Below, in pieces: positions 54,112 to 64,000 of a DNA stretch of 64,000 nt. The notes below the pieces were generated by a model. That model had not been told where the DNA came from and ran no database searches. It was given only the letters and a program-made list of their open reading frames with translations. Source of the stretch: Halalkalibacter urbisdiaboli. GTDB taxonomy: Bacteria; Bacillota; Bacilli; Bacillales; Bacillaceae_D. Where the stretch lies: positions 638,861-702,860 of the forward strand of contig NZ_MVJM01000001.1 in NCBI RefSeq assembly GCF_002156385.1, given 5' to 3'. Every line of letters starts with the position of its first letter. Position 1 is the first letter of the stretch. Both the position numbers and the translations under genes were made by a program.

Positions 54112-54300
54112 TTACATCTCAACATGTAGGTCCTGTTCCTCAAATAAATCATCTAGAGAACTAAGTGAACCATCTTCCTCCACTTGGTGTAATGAAAGCT
54201 TCCCTTTAACTAAACTCATTTCCACAAAACAATTCCAACAGTAGTACTGATTTGTACCAATTTTTCCTATGTCTTTATTTTGGCAATTTGGACAACGCAC
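54112..54300 (-). CDS. Small zinc-ribbon protein (YrzR-like)
   Basis: The 62-residue protein has CPNCQNKDIG and YYCWNCFVE, two Cys pairs that should bind zinc, and an acidic C-terminal tail. It is similar in layout to a small protein next to yrrD in Bacillus (YrzR). No function is known. It starts 14 bp after the yrrD stop, with GAGG upstream, in the same operon. Confidence 0.65.
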   Translation of the reverse strand: MRCPNCQNKDIGKIGTNQYYCWNCFVEMSLVKGKLSLHQVEEDGSLSSLDDLFEEQDLHVEM

Positions 54301-54314
54301 GATGAGGGCCTCCT

Positions 54315-54791
54315 TTAAATCGACAGGATTGCTCTATCCTCTCCAATCGTTAATTGACCTTTACTTTTAACTACTTTCCGTCCTTCAACGATATCGGCCA
54401 GCAACCCATCCGTCACTTCATACCCTATAATCGTGCCCACTTCTTCGGAGAAATATACATCTTCTACCAAGCCAATTTTTTCTCCTTCAGTAGTTAATAA
54501 TGGCTTCCCTTGAAATTTACGTTTTCCGAGCTTTAAAGGAAAGGCTTCTTCCTTATACTCTTTTTTATATGGGTGTAATACCTTACGTTCTTCAACCATT
54601 ACCCCATCATTGCCAAAACTTGACACTGCTGAAATTGGGAGGAAAAGATGATGATTAAACCAACCCTTCTGATCAATTACAAACCCTATTACTTCCTGAC
54701 CGGAAAACAGTAAGTCTAATACATGCCCACATTCATTTCCAGATGATAAATCGATAACAGGAAGACCTTCAATGGTTGAAAATGTCCGCAA
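54315..54791 (-). CDS. yrrD: PRC-barrel domain protein YrrD
   Basis: The 158-residue protein has two PRC-barrel copies: residues about 5-75 (GLPVIDLSSGNECGHVLDLL) and about 90-158 (GKPLLTTEGEKIGLVEDVYFSEEVGTIIGYEVTDG). PRC-barrels occur in RNA-processing and photosynthetic proteins; YrrD itself has no known role. TTG 54791 (MRTFSTIEGLPV) is preferred; AGGTGG lies 8 nt upstream, and the family starts in this way. A longer frame to 54815 is open. Confidence 0.82.
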   Translation of the reverse strand: MRTFSTIEGLPVIDLSSGNECGHVLDLLFSGQEVIGFVIDQKGWFNHHLFLPISAVSSFGNDGVMVEERKVLHPYKKEYKEEAFPLKLGKRKFQGKPLLTTEGEKIGLVEDVYFSEEVGTIIGYEVTDGLLADIVEGRKVVKSKGQLTIGEDRAILSI

Positions 54792-54841
54792 AGTGATCGC
54801 CACCTTTCCGAACATTTATAGGTTGTGAAAAAGCTCGCTCT

Positions 54842-57145
54842 TTATGTTAGTTGACCATTTCCATTCTCATCAAGTTGTTTGAGTTTCTCACAAAGCATGG
54901 AATGTCGAATAACCTCTTCTTCCTTTGCAATCGCTGTATGAATGGCTTTTAATTCACCACATAAAATTAAAAATTGCTTAGCCCTAGTTATACCAGTATA
55001 AATTAAATTTCTTCTTAACATCCTTGCATAATTTCGAACGACTGGCATAACTACTATTGGAAATTCACTTCCTTGAGATTTGTGAATCGAACAGCAATAG
55101 GCTAATGTAATTTGATTAAGGTCTTTTTTATTATAAACTACCTCTGTTCCATCAAAGGAAATCACCACCTGATCTTGGCGTTCCTCGTTTTCCTTTGCAT
55201 AAAAAATCGCAACAATTTCACCACGGTCTCCGTTATATACGTGTTCCTCGGCGTTATTCATAAGCTGTAATACAATATCGCCTGTTCGATAAGTAATGTC
55301 TCCAAAAGTTAACTCACGTCGTTGTTCACTTTTCGGATTAAACAATTGTTGAAGCATCGTATTAAGTTCAGTTATTCCTGCACTCCCTTTATACATAGGT
55401 GCTAAAACCTGAATCTCTTTTGCCGTATAGCCCTTTTTAATCGCATTTTCACACACTTGCCGAACAACTTCTTGGACATGTTCTGTCTGACAAGGAAAAA
55501 AACGTCTATCTGCTTGTGCTTCTGTTAAGTTAGCTGGGAGCTTTCCTTCCTTCATCTCATGAGCTAGCTCTATAATGGATGAACCTTCAGCCTGTCGATA
55601 AATATCTGTGAGTGGAACCGTCGGTATGATACGAGAGTCCAATAAATCTCTGAGCACTTGGCCTGGTCCAACTGAAGGAAGCTGGTGCTGGTCCCCTACA
55701 AAAACGACCTGCATTCCCTTTGGCACTGATTTTAATAGTTGATTCGCTAACCAAATATCAACCATCGATACTTCATCAACAATTAGTAATTCACCTTGTA
55801 ATGGCTCATATTCACTTTTTTCGAATCCACCACTTCCACCCTTCCACCCAAGTAAACGGTGTATCGTTGTCGCGGGAAGCTCTGTTGCCTCACTCATCCT
55901 TTTCGCGGCCCTTCCTGTCGGTGCGACTAGCAAGATTGGAAAAGGATTACTTCGTGTATAAGCTCTTGGATCGAGCGACAATCCGTGAAGTCGCGCATAA
56001 ACCTCGACGATTCCTTTAATGACAGTTGTTTTCCCTGTCCCGGGTCCCCCGGTTAAAATCATGAATGGTGACGATAAAGCCGTTTGGATAGCCTCTTTTT
56101 GAGAAGTAGCGTATTCAATGTTAAATGTTTCCTCAAGCTCTCCGATCGTTTTTAAGAACTCTGCTTCAGGAAACTCTTCTTTCACTTCCTCACTCATTAA
56201 GCGTCGAACGCTTGTTACAATCCCTTTTTCTGCATAATATAATGATTTTATATAAATACGCTGATCCTCGATGACGATTGTGCCCTCTTCATCCATTTGC
56301 TGTAACTGAACCTCAATTTGTTCTATAACTATTCCGATTTCTGGTGATGACAAAAGCTGCTGAACATGAGGGATGAGGTCGGTAGCTTTGATATAGACAT
56401 GGCCCTCCTGTAAACAAAGCTCGTGAATTAGAAATAAACACCCCGCCTTAATCCGTTCTGGATGACTACCTGTTAAACCAATCGCCGCTCCTAACTGATC
56501 AGCACGACGAAAGCCAATCCCCTCTATATCGGCAATTAATTGATACGGATTTGATCGGATAATATCAAGTGCTTGTGATTTGTAGGTTTGGTACACTTTC
56601 ATAGATAATTCTAATCCAAATCCATACTCGGATAATGTCATTAATACTTGTTCGACCCCTTGTTGGTCAATTAATTGTTGGTACAGCATGTCCGCTTTTT
56701 CCTTTGAAAGCTTTGGGACATCATTAAGCACAGCCCGATTTTCGACGATTCGGGTAATCGCTCTCTCACCCAACGCATCGACAATAGTTTCTGCTGTTTT
56801 TTTTCCGATGCCAGGGAATCGATCACTCGCTAAATAAAGAGTAATTCCTTGCTTTGTTTGTGGTAAATCACGGCGAAATTGTTCAACCTGATATTGCATA
56901 CCAAAGCGCGGGTGTTCAATAAACCGCCCAAAAAAAACAAACGTTTCATCAGGCTCAAGCTGTGGAAGTACACCGACAATCGTCACTTGCTTTTCTTTGT
57001 AATCCTCATTTGTTTTCCGAATTCGTATAGTGGCAACAGTATAATAGTTTTCCTCATTACGAAATACAATATGAAGGACTTCACCTTTCACATACCCACG
57101 TTCGATTTCAGGTGTTTGATCAGGCACCATTCGTTCTTCGCTCAT
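54842..57145 (-). CDS. recD2: ATP-dependent DNA helicase RecD2 (YrrC)
   Basis: RecD2 is a 5'-3' helicase for repair and replication-fork maintenance in bacteria without RecBC partners. The 767-residue protein has the N-terminal OB-like domain and helix-hairpin-helix repeats (FPGIGKKTAETIV, IEGIGFRRADQLG), Walker A GGPGTGKTTVIKG, Walker B LIVDEVSMVD, the Gln motif FVGDQHQLPSVGPG and the C-terminal helicase motif SIHKSQGSEFP. All motifs are intact. It ends 27 bp before the longest yrrD frame. Confidence 0.95.
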   Translation of the reverse strand: MSEERMVPDQTPEIERGYVKGEVLHIVFRNEENYYTVATIRIRKTNEDYKEKQVTIVGVLPQLEPDETFVFFGRFIEHPRFGMQYQVEQFRRDLPQTKQGITLYLASDRFPGIGKKTAETIVDALGERAITRIVENRAVLNDVPKLSKEKADMLYQQLIDQQGVEQVLMTLSEYGFGLELSMKVYQTYKSQALDIIRSNPYQLIADIEGIGFRRADQLGAAIGLTGSHPERIKAGCLFLIHELCLQEGHVYIKATDLIPHVQQLLSSPEIGIVIEQIEVQLQQMDEEGTIVIEDQRIYIKSLYYAEKGIVTSVRRLMSEEVKEEFPEAEFLKTIGELEETFNIEYATSQKEAIQTALSSPFMILTGGPGTGKTTVIKGIVEVYARLHGLSLDPRAYTRSNPFPILLVAPTGRAAKRMSEATELPATTIHRLLGWKGGSGGFEKSEYEPLQGELLIVDEVSMVDIWLANQLLKSVPKGMQVVFVGDQHQLPSVGPGQVLRDLLDSRIIPTVPLTDIYRQAEGSSIIELAHEMKEGKLPANLTEAQADRRFFPCQTEHVQEVVRQVCENAIKKGYTAKEIQVLAPMYKGSAGITELNTMLQQLFNPKSEQRRELTFGDITYRTGDIVLQLMNNAEEHVYNGDRGEIVAIFYAKENEERQDQVVISFDGTEVVYNKKDLNQITLAYCCSIHKSQGSEFPIVVMPVVRNYARMLRRNLIYTGITRAKQFLILCGELKAIHTAIAKEEEVIRHSMLCEKLKQLDENGNGQLT

Positions 57146-57158
57146 TTCCTTATCACCC

Positions 57159-57815
57159 TTACTTCAAGGCTTGCTCAATCGCCCTTTTGCCATTCGCTGC
57201 TAATACATGATCTGGTTGGACTTGTAGAGCCTGATTAAATGCAGTTAATGCCTGTTCTGTTTTCTCTTGATAAGCATAGGCCACGCCCAGATTAAAATAA
57301 GCATCTGCATGGTTCTCGTTTTCGGCAACTACCTGCTCAAGTTGAACAACTGCTTCATCAATCTGTTCCAATTGAGCTAGGCAAAGCGCATATTGAAAGC
57401 GAGCATCAACATCCGCTTCATTTAACTCAATCGCACGTAAAAACATTGCTTGGGCGTGCGGCAACGCTCCAAGCTGATAATAGCTCATACCGAGCATAAA
57501 ATGAACATCAGCTTCATCTAAGTCTTCTGCTAAAGCTTGCTTAAACATTTTTGCAGCTTCTTCAAATTGGTCCTGTTTGTAATAAATGGTTCCAGCGCCA
57601 TAATAAGCAGTTGCAGCATGTTCATTTAACTCAATTGCCTTATCAAAAAATTTTAACGCTCGCTCATATTCACCAATCATTCCTAGCAAATTTCCAAAGT
57701 TTATGTAGCCAGTCTCATCTTTCGGCGCTTTTTCAATTGCTGCATTGAACGCTTTGGCAGCTTCTTCATAGTTTTGTTCATTCATATAGGCAATCCCTTG
57801 TTCATTTTCGTTCAT
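57159..57815 (-). CDS. yrrB: TPR-repeat protein YrrB
   Basis: The 218-residue protein is made up almost entirely of about six tetratricopeptide repeats (for example FNAAIEKAPKDETGYINFGN, FDKAIELNEHAATAYYGAGT). This fits YrrB of B. subtilis, whose TPR structure is known and is thought to bind partner proteins. It lies between mnmA and recD2 as in B. subtilis; the partner is not known. Confidence 0.92.
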   Translation of the reverse strand: MNENEQGIAYMNEQNYEEAAKAFNAAIEKAPKDETGYINFGNLLGMIGEYERALKFFDKAIELNEHAATAYYGAGTIYYKQDQFEEAAKMFKQALAEDLDEADVHFMLGMSYYQLGALPHAQAMFLRAIELNEADVDARFQYALCLAQLEQIDEAVVQLEQVVAENENHADAYFNLGVAYAYQEKTEQALTAFNQALQVQPDHVLAANGKRAIEQALK

Positions 57816-57902
57816 AACTTCATACCTCCTGCTACATTTTCATGAAAGCTTTCCTTTTGAATCATACCATGTTTACTAAAAAATTGGTTGGTCACAAAAG
57901 AG

Positions 57903-59025
<1,123 letters not shown>

Positions 59026-59053
59026 TTATCTGATTCACTCCTTTCCTTACTGT

Positions 59054-60214
59054 TTAATCAATAAACATCGATTGCTGTTGTAACCTTTTTACAATCTTAG
59101 CAGTCTCACTCGCTGCAAAGTTTATTTGCTTAATTGTATTATTTAATCCAAAGCTAAATCGAATCGCAGACTCTACTCGTTCCTTTTTATCACCATGCAT
59201 CGCTAGAAGAACATGGGATGGCTCAACCGAACCAGCAGTACAAGCTGAACCGCTTGAAGCAGCAATCCCAGCCAAATCAAGATTCATTAATAAAGACTCT
59301 ATATTTATATTCGGAAAGCTAACATTAAAAATATGTGGCAAACGATCAGACTGATGACCATTAACAAAAAACTCCACTTGTTCTTCCTCTAACCGTTGAT
59401 AAAAAAGATATGATAATTGTTGATATTTTTCCGTTTTTTGTTGAACAGCTTCGTTCGTTAATTGCATCGCTTTTGAAAAGCCAACAATGCCTGCAACATT
59501 TTCTGTTCCGGCACGACGTTTTCGCTCCTGTTCTCCACCGTATAAACTTGGTTGAAGATGAATCCCCTCTTTGATATATAGTAAACCGATCCCTTTAGGA
59601 CCATTGATTTTATGTGCTGAAATAGATAACAAATCTACGGGTAGCTCATTCATATTTAAAGGTATCACTCCGCAAGCTTGTACAGCATCACAGTGAAATA
59701 ACGCTTGATGCTCCCGTAAAAGCTCACCAACTTGATTGATTGGTTGAACCGTTCCGACTTCATTATTTCCATACATTATGGAAACGAGAATCGTATCATC
59801 ACGAAGTTCATTCTGCAAACCTTGCACACTGATTTTCCCTGTTTCATCAACTGGGAGATATGTTACCTCAAATCCAAGCTCTTCTAATTGCTGACATGTA
59901 TGCAATACGGCGTGATGCTCGATTTTCGTTGTAATAATGTGCTTCCCTTTTTCCTGTTGTGAAAAAGCCGCACCAAATAGAGCTAAGTTATCCGCTTCTG
60001 TCCCGCCACTTGTAAAAACTAGAGATTGAGGCGTTGTTTGAAGCAGCTTTGCAATAACATTCCGTGCCTCATCCACCGCTTGACGAGCTCTTCGCCCGAT
60101 TTGATGAATGCTCGATGGATTGCCGTAATGTTCATTAAAAAATGGGAGCATTTCATTAATAACATCTGGATGAACGGGTGATGTGGCTGCGTGATCCACA
60201 TAAATAACCTCCAT
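59054..60214 (-). CDS. Cysteine desulfurase (YrvO, IscS-like)
   Basis: This PLP enzyme takes sulfur from cysteine and passes it to MnmA. The 386-residue protein has the PLP lysine in SISAHKINGPKGIG and the sulfur-carrying Cys in SSGSACTAGS, with the short loop typical of IscS-type enzymes. ATG 60214 (MEVIYVDHAATSP) has GAAGGTG upstream; three more codons upstream are open. Gene order cymR-desulfurase-mnmA is the same as in B. subtilis. Confidence 0.94.
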   Translation of the reverse strand: MEVIYVDHAATSPVHPDVINEMLPFFNEHYGNPSSIHQIGRRARQAVDEARNVIAKLLQTTPQSLVFTSGGTEADNLALFGAAFSQQEKGKHIITTKIEHHAVLHTCQQLEELGFEVTYLPVDETGKISVQGLQNELRDDTILVSIMYGNNEVGTVQPINQVGELLREHQALFHCDAVQACGVIPLNMNELPVDLLSISAHKINGPKGIGLLYIKEGIHLQPSLYGGEQERKRRAGTENVAGIVGFSKAMQLTNEAVQQKTEKYQQLSYLFYQRLEEEQVEFFVNGHQSDRLPHIFNVSFPNINIESLLMNLDLAGIAASSGSACTAGSVEPSHVLLAMHGDKKERVESAIRFSFGLNNTIKQINFAASETAKIVKRLQQQSMFID

Positions 60215-60364
60215 GCCTTTCACCTTCTTTACGGTCTTAATGCTATGATAGCATGATGACTATTGTATACGGAACCGATAAAAGAGTCAAAAAATTGTGC
60301 CTTAAAAAATAAAAGCAATGGCACCTACTATTAATGATGTAATAGTTCGATGCACATTGCACGA

Positions 60365-60784
60365 TTAAATATAAAACATATAGTATTCCTGGTCACCTTT
60401 GTCTTCAAAATTTGCCATATCCTCTAATGTTGTGTTATCAAGAACCTCCTTGACCGCATCACGGATTTTAATCCATAAATCCCGCTTTGCCGGTTCCTCA
60501 TCATCCAGTACTTCTACTGGACTAATTGGCCCCTCAAGGACACGAATAATGTCACCTGTTGTAATTTCACTCGGCTCTTTGGCAAGCATATAACCGCCAT
60601 ATGCTCCACGAACACTTTTAACAAGCATCGCATTACGGAGCGGCGCGATCAATTGTTCTAAATAATGCTCGGATAAATCGTATTCCTTTGCAATCGATTT
60701 TAAAGAAATAGGTCCTTCTCCTGATCTTTTCGCCAATGCCATCATAATTGTTAGCCCGTAACGTCCCTTTGTTGAAATCTTCAT
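60365..60784 (-). CDS. cymR: Cysteine metabolism repressor CymR (Rrf2 family)
   Basis: CymR represses cysteine uptake and synthesis genes when paired with cysteine synthase CysK. The 139-residue protein has the Rrf2 winged helix (MKISTKGRYGLTIMMALA, LSEHYLEQLIAPLRNA, VRGAYGGYML). It contains no cysteine, so it cannot carry the Fe-S cluster of IscR; this agrees with CymR. It lies 150 bp upstream of the cysteine desulfurase. Confidence 0.94.
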   Translation of the reverse strand: MKISTKGRYGLTIMMALAKRSGEGPISLKSIAKEYDLSEHYLEQLIAPLRNAMLVKSVRGAYGGYMLAKEPSEITTGDIIRVLEGPISPVEVLDDEEPAKRDLWIKIRDAVKEVLDNTTLEDMANFEDKGDQEYYMFYI

Positions 60785-61333
60785 TATGAACCCCTCTTTC
60801 TAGTATAAAATCAACGACTCACTGACATAGAGGCAACGCACCCTTACACAACAGAGCCGATTCCTAAACAAATATGTACCATCCACAAGCTAGTACGATC
60901 TCCATTACATTACACTCCGAATCCATTAACCAGTCGGATCTGGAATAAGCATAATAATAAGTCAATAAACAGCTCAAGAAAATCACCTTTAAAAATACAC
61001 CAATTTTTGGACGTTCTTTTGTTAAAATCCAATAGGAATTAATTATTCTTAGACCAACCTTTATCGTTCATATCCAAGATACAGTACATCCATGGGGCCC
61101 TTCCGAGTTCAAGCTCGTATCATAAACGCAAATTCAAGCGCATTACAGGTATAAAGCATCCACCGACATCTATTTCCTTTTGCCATAGTATGGATTTCTT
61201 TCTGTAATTCTTTGCTATTATAGCATGAATTTCTCCCCGAATGGTGTGATATAACGAAATGCTTACAACATTGGCTTTTCCAAAACGAATCTATTACACT
61301 AATGGTACATTAGAAAGAGATGGAGTTGAGCTC
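60785..61333. other. Long intergenic region between cymR and rarA
   Basis: About 550 bp lie between these divergent genes. No RNA gene, riboswitch or repeat is recognised. The only clear signal is a promoter pattern at 61180-61208. A frame open from 61259 into rarA is not similar to the family before residue 26. Confidence 0.5.
61180..61208 (+). promoter_or_regulatory. Possible promoter of rarA
   Basis: TTGCCA (61180-61185) and TGTAAT (61203-61208) are separated by exactly 17 bp, close to the sigma-A consensus. The pair is about 125 nt before the rarA start. Confidence 0.4.
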
Positions 61334-62602
61334 ATGAGAAAGCAGCCATTAGCTTACCGTATGCGGCCAACCAAAGTTGAAGATGTGATTGGACAAGAGC
61401 ATTTACTTGGAGAAGGGCAGCTTCTTCGGAGAATGATTGATGCCAAGCATCTTTCATCAATGATCTTATACGGCCCACCAGGAATCGGAAAAACATCAAT
61501 TGCCCGTGCCATTGCTGGAAGTACAAACACCCCATTTAAAATGTTAAATGCCGTTGTTAATAATAAAAAAGATATGGAAATTGCAGTAGAAGAGGCGAAA
61601 ATGCATAAAGGCTTAATTATGATTCTAGATGAAGTTCACCGTCTTGATAAAGGTAAACAAGATTTCCTGCTCCCATATCTTGAAAGTGGTTTAATTATAT
61701 TAATTGGGGCAACAACGGCAAATCCCTTTCATTCTATTAATCCAGCAATCCGCAGTCGCTGTCAAATTTTTGAATTAGAACGTTTAAATGAAAAGGATAT
61801 TGAGGCTGCATTAAGGCGCGCATTAAATGATAAAGAGAATGGATACGGAAATGAAAAAATCTCCATTACTACTGAAGCAATTGAACATCTTGCCTTTGCC
61901 TGTGGAGGCGATGTTCGTTCAGCTTTAAATGGTCTAGAGCTTGCTGTTTTATCCACTTTTCCAGACGAAGATAAAGTTAAAACAATCACCTTAAAAACCG
62001 CAGAATCTTGTATTCAAAAAAAGAGTTTTCACCATGATAAAGATGGTGATGCACACTATGATGTACTATCTGCGTTCCAAAAATCAATTCGGGGAAGTGA
62101 TGTCAACGCCGCTCTTCATTATTTAGCAAGATTAATTGAAGCCGGAGATTTAGTAAGCATAAATCGACGTTTATTAGTCATTGCTTACGAAGATATAGGT
62201 CTAGCGAGCCCACAAGCAGGGCCGCGAACTTTAGCAGCAATTGAAGCTTCTGAACGTTTAGGCCTGCCAGAAGCGAGGATTCCTTTAGCCAATGCTGTTG
62301 TAGAGCTTTGTTTATCCCCTAAATCGAATACAGCCTACAAAGCGCTTGATGAAGCTCTTGCGGATATTCGAAACGGTCATATCGGGGATGTGCCAAAGCA
62401 TTTAAAGGATGCGCATTATAGTGGAGCAAAACAGCTTGGTCGCGGTATCGAATACAAGTATCCTCATGACTATGAACACGGCTGGGTGAAGCAGCAGTAT
62501 TTACCTAATTCAATAAAAGGAAAACGGTATTACGAACCAAAACGAACAGGAAAATTCGAACAAACTTTAGCAGAGGTCTATGAAAAGTTACAAAAAAAGT
62601 AA
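61334..62602 (+). CDS. rarA: Replication-associated recombination protein RarA (MgsA)
   Basis: RarA is an AAA+ ATPase that acts at stalled replication forks. The 422-residue protein has Walker A YGPPGIGKTSIARA, Walker B MILDEVHRLDK, sensor GATTANPFHSI and the C-terminal tetramerisation domain (YKYPHDYEHGWVKQQYLP). ATG 61334 (MRKQPLAYRMRPTK) is the start, preceded by GGAG at about 10 nt; an earlier in-frame ATG (61259) gives 25 unrelated residues. The length is then typical. Confidence 0.96.
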   Translation: MRKQPLAYRMRPTKVEDVIGQEHLLGEGQLLRRMIDAKHLSSMILYGPPGIGKTSIARAIAGSTNTPFKMLNAVVNNKKDMEIAVEEAKMHKGLIMILDEVHRLDKGKQDFLLPYLESGLIILIGATTANPFHSINPAIRSRCQIFELERLNEKDIEAALRRALNDKENGYGNEKISITTEAIEHLAFACGGDVRSALNGLELAVLSTFPDEDKVKTITLKTAESCIQKKSFHHDKDGDAHYDVLSAFQKSIRGSDVNAALHYLARLIEAGDLVSINRRLLVIAYEDIGLASPQAGPRTLAAIEASERLGLPEARIPLANAVVELCLSPKSNTAYKALDEALADIRNGHIGDVPKHLKDAHYSGAKQLGRGIEYKYPHDYEHGWVKQQYLPNSIKGKRYYEPKRTGKFEQTLAEVYEKLQKK

Positions 62603-62704
62603 ATTAATTTAATATTTTTTCTATCATACTTGTATACACCCTCCTCATTTTGGAAAGAGTAGAAACTAACAGGACAACATAATCGAAATGAGGAGATGAA
62701 AAGA

Positions 62705-63331
62705 ATGAAAGTTAGACAAGATGCATGGTCACATGAAGATGATGTTTTACTAGCAGAAACAGTGTTAAAGCATATTCGTGAAGGTAGCACTCAATTACGT
62801 GCGTTTGATGAAGTTGGGGATGAATTGAATCGGACATCAGCTGCTTGCGGGTTCCGCTGGAATGCCGTTGTTCGTCAACGTTATATTAAACAAATAGCAG
62901 AAGCGAAAAAAGAAAGAAAAGAAAGAAAACGTGCAGCTTCTGTTAGCTATTATACACCTAATAAGCCGATGTGGAGTATGATCCAGCAACAGCCTTCTTT
63001 TCAAACTGAGGCTTCATCCGAATTATCAATTGATTCAGTGATTCAATACCTTCAATCACTCTCTCAATCGGGTCAATCGCAAACACGCCTTCAGAAGGAA
63101 AATGAAGCACTACTTAAAGAAAATATGGAATTAATGACAAGAAACCGTGAGCTTGAGAAAGAATTACAAAAAATCAAGCAGGATAATAGTATTATTGAAG
63201 AAGATTATCAGTCTCTTATCCAAATTATGAACCGCGCTCGCCGAATGGCTATTTTAGAGGATGAAGAGCCTCTCTCAAACGCTGCTTTCAAGATGGATAA
63301 GAACGGCAATTTAGAAAAAATCGCAAAATAA
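62705..63331 (+). CDS. RsfA-family transcriptional regulator
   Basis: The 208-residue protein begins MKVRQDAWSHEDDVLLAETV, a Myb/SANT-like DNA-binding domain (about 1-60), and has a long coiled coil near the C-terminus (about 120-175, LQKENEALLKENMEL). This is the layout of RsfA, a prespore regulator that tunes sigma-F and sigma-G genes, and of its paralogues in Bacillus. ATG 62705 is preferred; GAGGAG lies 9 nt upstream. Which paralogue this is cannot be told. Confidence 0.88.
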   Translation: MKVRQDAWSHEDDVLLAETVLKHIREGSTQLRAFDEVGDELNRTSAACGFRWNAVVRQRYIKQIAEAKKERKERKRAASVSYYTPNKPMWSMIQQQPSFQTEASSELSIDSVIQYLQSLSQSGQSQTRLQKENEALLKENMELMTRNRELEKELQKIKQDNSIIEEDYQSLIQIMNRARRMAILEDEEPLSNAAFKMDKNGNLEKIAK

Positions 63332-63336
63332 CAACG

Positions 63337-63374
63337 AAAAAGCTGCTTCCAATGTTACTTGGAGCAGCTTTTTT
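63337..63374. terminator. Bidirectional terminator between the RsfA-like gene and lutC
   Basis: AAAAAGCTGCTTCCAA (63337-63352) pairs with TTGGAGCAGCTTTTT (63359-63373), with one mismatch and a T run on the plus strand and A-rich complement on the other. It ends both genes. Confidence 0.9.
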
Positions 63375-64000
63375 CTATTGATCTTCTACAACAATATAAC
63401 AAGCACGAACCGGACCATGTACACCAACAACCAGATTCATTTCAATATCGGCACTGTTACTTGGCCCTGATATAAAGTTAACACAGGAAGGAAACCGACC
63501 ATCTTCTAAAGCTAACTCATGTAGCTTTGAAGCAGCTTGTGTCATCCGAGGTACTATTGTACTTTTTGGAATAATGGCAATATAACTAGTTGGCAATAAA
63601 CTAACCGACCTTCCTTTATTTGAATCACTTAAAAGGACAACCGTCCCTGATTCAGCAAGTGTCATATCCGAAAACGTAATTCCGATATCTGCTTTTTCTG
63701 CAATTTCAATATTCGCTCTACCTTTTTCTACATCCCAAAAGTGAATAGATTTCCCTTCATGTTCTAAACCTTCAAAGAAAGAACTTAAACCATATTGTTC
63801 AAATCTTTCATCCTTCCAATTAACAATCCGCTTTCCCTCGAAATCTTCAATAATATCTCCAAGCATTATTGGTAGGTTTTCTAACGTTGTCTGTTCAAAC
63901 CGTGTGTGAATTCTTTTACACTGTTCTTTTAGCCGTTCAACTAATTGTTCTTGAGTCTCTCCTTTAAATACCTCATATTGCGGCTGCTTCTTCCATACAG
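63375..64000 (-). CDS. lutC: Lactate utilization protein LutC, partial
   Basis: LutC is one of the three proteins (LutABC) that oxidise L-lactate to pyruvate in Bacillus. The visible C-terminal 208 residues form the LUD domain, with ADIGITFSDMTLAESGTVVLLSD, SLLPTSYIAIIPKS and GPSNSADIEMNLVVGVHGP, all typical. The frame is open to the window edge (KKQPQYEVFKGETQEQL), so the start and about 30 residues are outside; an internal ATG at 63866 is not the true start. lutA and lutB should lie to the right. Confidence 0.9.
   Translation of the reverse strand, partial: VWKKQPQYEVFKGETQEQLVERLKEQCKRIHTRFEQTTLENLPIMLGDIIEDFEGKRIVNWKDERFEQYGLSSFFEGLEHEGKSIHFWDVEKGRANIEIAEKADIGITFSDMTLAESGTVVLLSDSNKGRSVSLLPTSYIAIIPKSTIVPRMTQAASKLHELALEDGRFPSCVNFISGPSNSADIEMNLVVGVHGPVRACYIVVEDQ

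Noticed and set aside
60785-61258. 6S RNA or other small RNA between cymR and rarA
   Set aside because: I could not find the expected conserved arms or a terminator; only a weak promoter pattern is seen.

Overview
The window is a low-GC chromosomal segment of an aerobic, endospore-forming member of the Bacillaceae. Spore genes (sigK, sda, an RsfA-family regulator, a YjcZ-type small protein), a complete comE locus, a seven-gene Mrp sodium/proton antiporter, KtrAB potassium uptake and gene orders closely matching the yqe and yrr regions of Bacillus subtilis all support this. The Mrp operon and the ylmB-tenA-thiZXY thiamine-salvage operon would suit an alkaliphilic or halotolerant relative of B. 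halodurans, but the species cannot be fixed from this window.

Layout. 1-530: an IS1182-type insertion sequence cut by the window edge, followed by a GC-rich palindromic element. 0.8-15.3 kb: the late-competence and yqe region. This holds holA, yqzM, comEC, comEB, a metY-like gene, comEA, divergent comER, then yqeM, cvfB, rsfS, yqeK, nadD, yqeI, aroE, yqeH, yqeG, and sda behind DnaA boxes. 15.3-21.7 kb: mrpABCDEFG. 21.7-23.8 kb: divergent psd/pssA and the HU gene hbs. 23.9-28.6 kb: a TPP riboswitch and the thiamine pyrimidine salvage operon. 28.6-33.2 kb: a 2-hydroxyacid dehydrogenase, a YjcZ-like peptide, ktrAB behind a c-di-AMP riboswitch, and an uninterrupted sigK. 33.3-39.4 kb: a polysaccharide deacetylase with a damaged-looking 5' end, an M20 peptidase, a sortase with an adjacent candidate substrate, a Nudix hydrolase and an MFS exporter. 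39.5-64 kb: the yrr/yrv region (yrhC, mtnN, yrzA, yrrS, greA, udk, trhP2, trhP1, trmR, mltG, yrzB, ruvX, ireB, alaS with T-box, yrrI, yrzQ, yrrD, recD2, yrrB, mnmA, cysteine desulfurase, cymR, rarA), then an RsfA-like gene and a partial lutC.

How the genes work together. The comE proteins bind and import DNA. The yqe block combines NAD synthesis, ribosome assembly and ribosome silencing. Mrp and KtrAB handle Na+/H+ and K+ balance, with K+ uptake under c-di-AMP control. YlmB, TenA and ThiXYZ import and reprocess a degraded thiamine pyrimidine under TPP control. TrhP1/TrhP2 and TrmR make the wobble modification 5-methoxyuridine, while MnmA and its neighbouring cysteine desulfurase make 2-thiouridine.

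Most of the window is conserved core chromosome. No defence island, prophage or clearly new multi-gene system was found. The most unusual signals are a Shine-Dalgarno/hairpin/AUG arrangement in front of sda, 5'/3' UTR complementarity around hbs, 53-bp tandem repeats in the alaS leader, a sortase paired with a DUF4397 protein that ends in an IPKTG motif without a membrane anchor, an in-frame TGA at the start of a deacetylase gene, a metY gene inside the comE operon, a 9-bp codon repeat in comEA, and a MITE-like relic with 8-bp flanking repeats. All assignments come from reading the sequence and recalling families; no database search was run.
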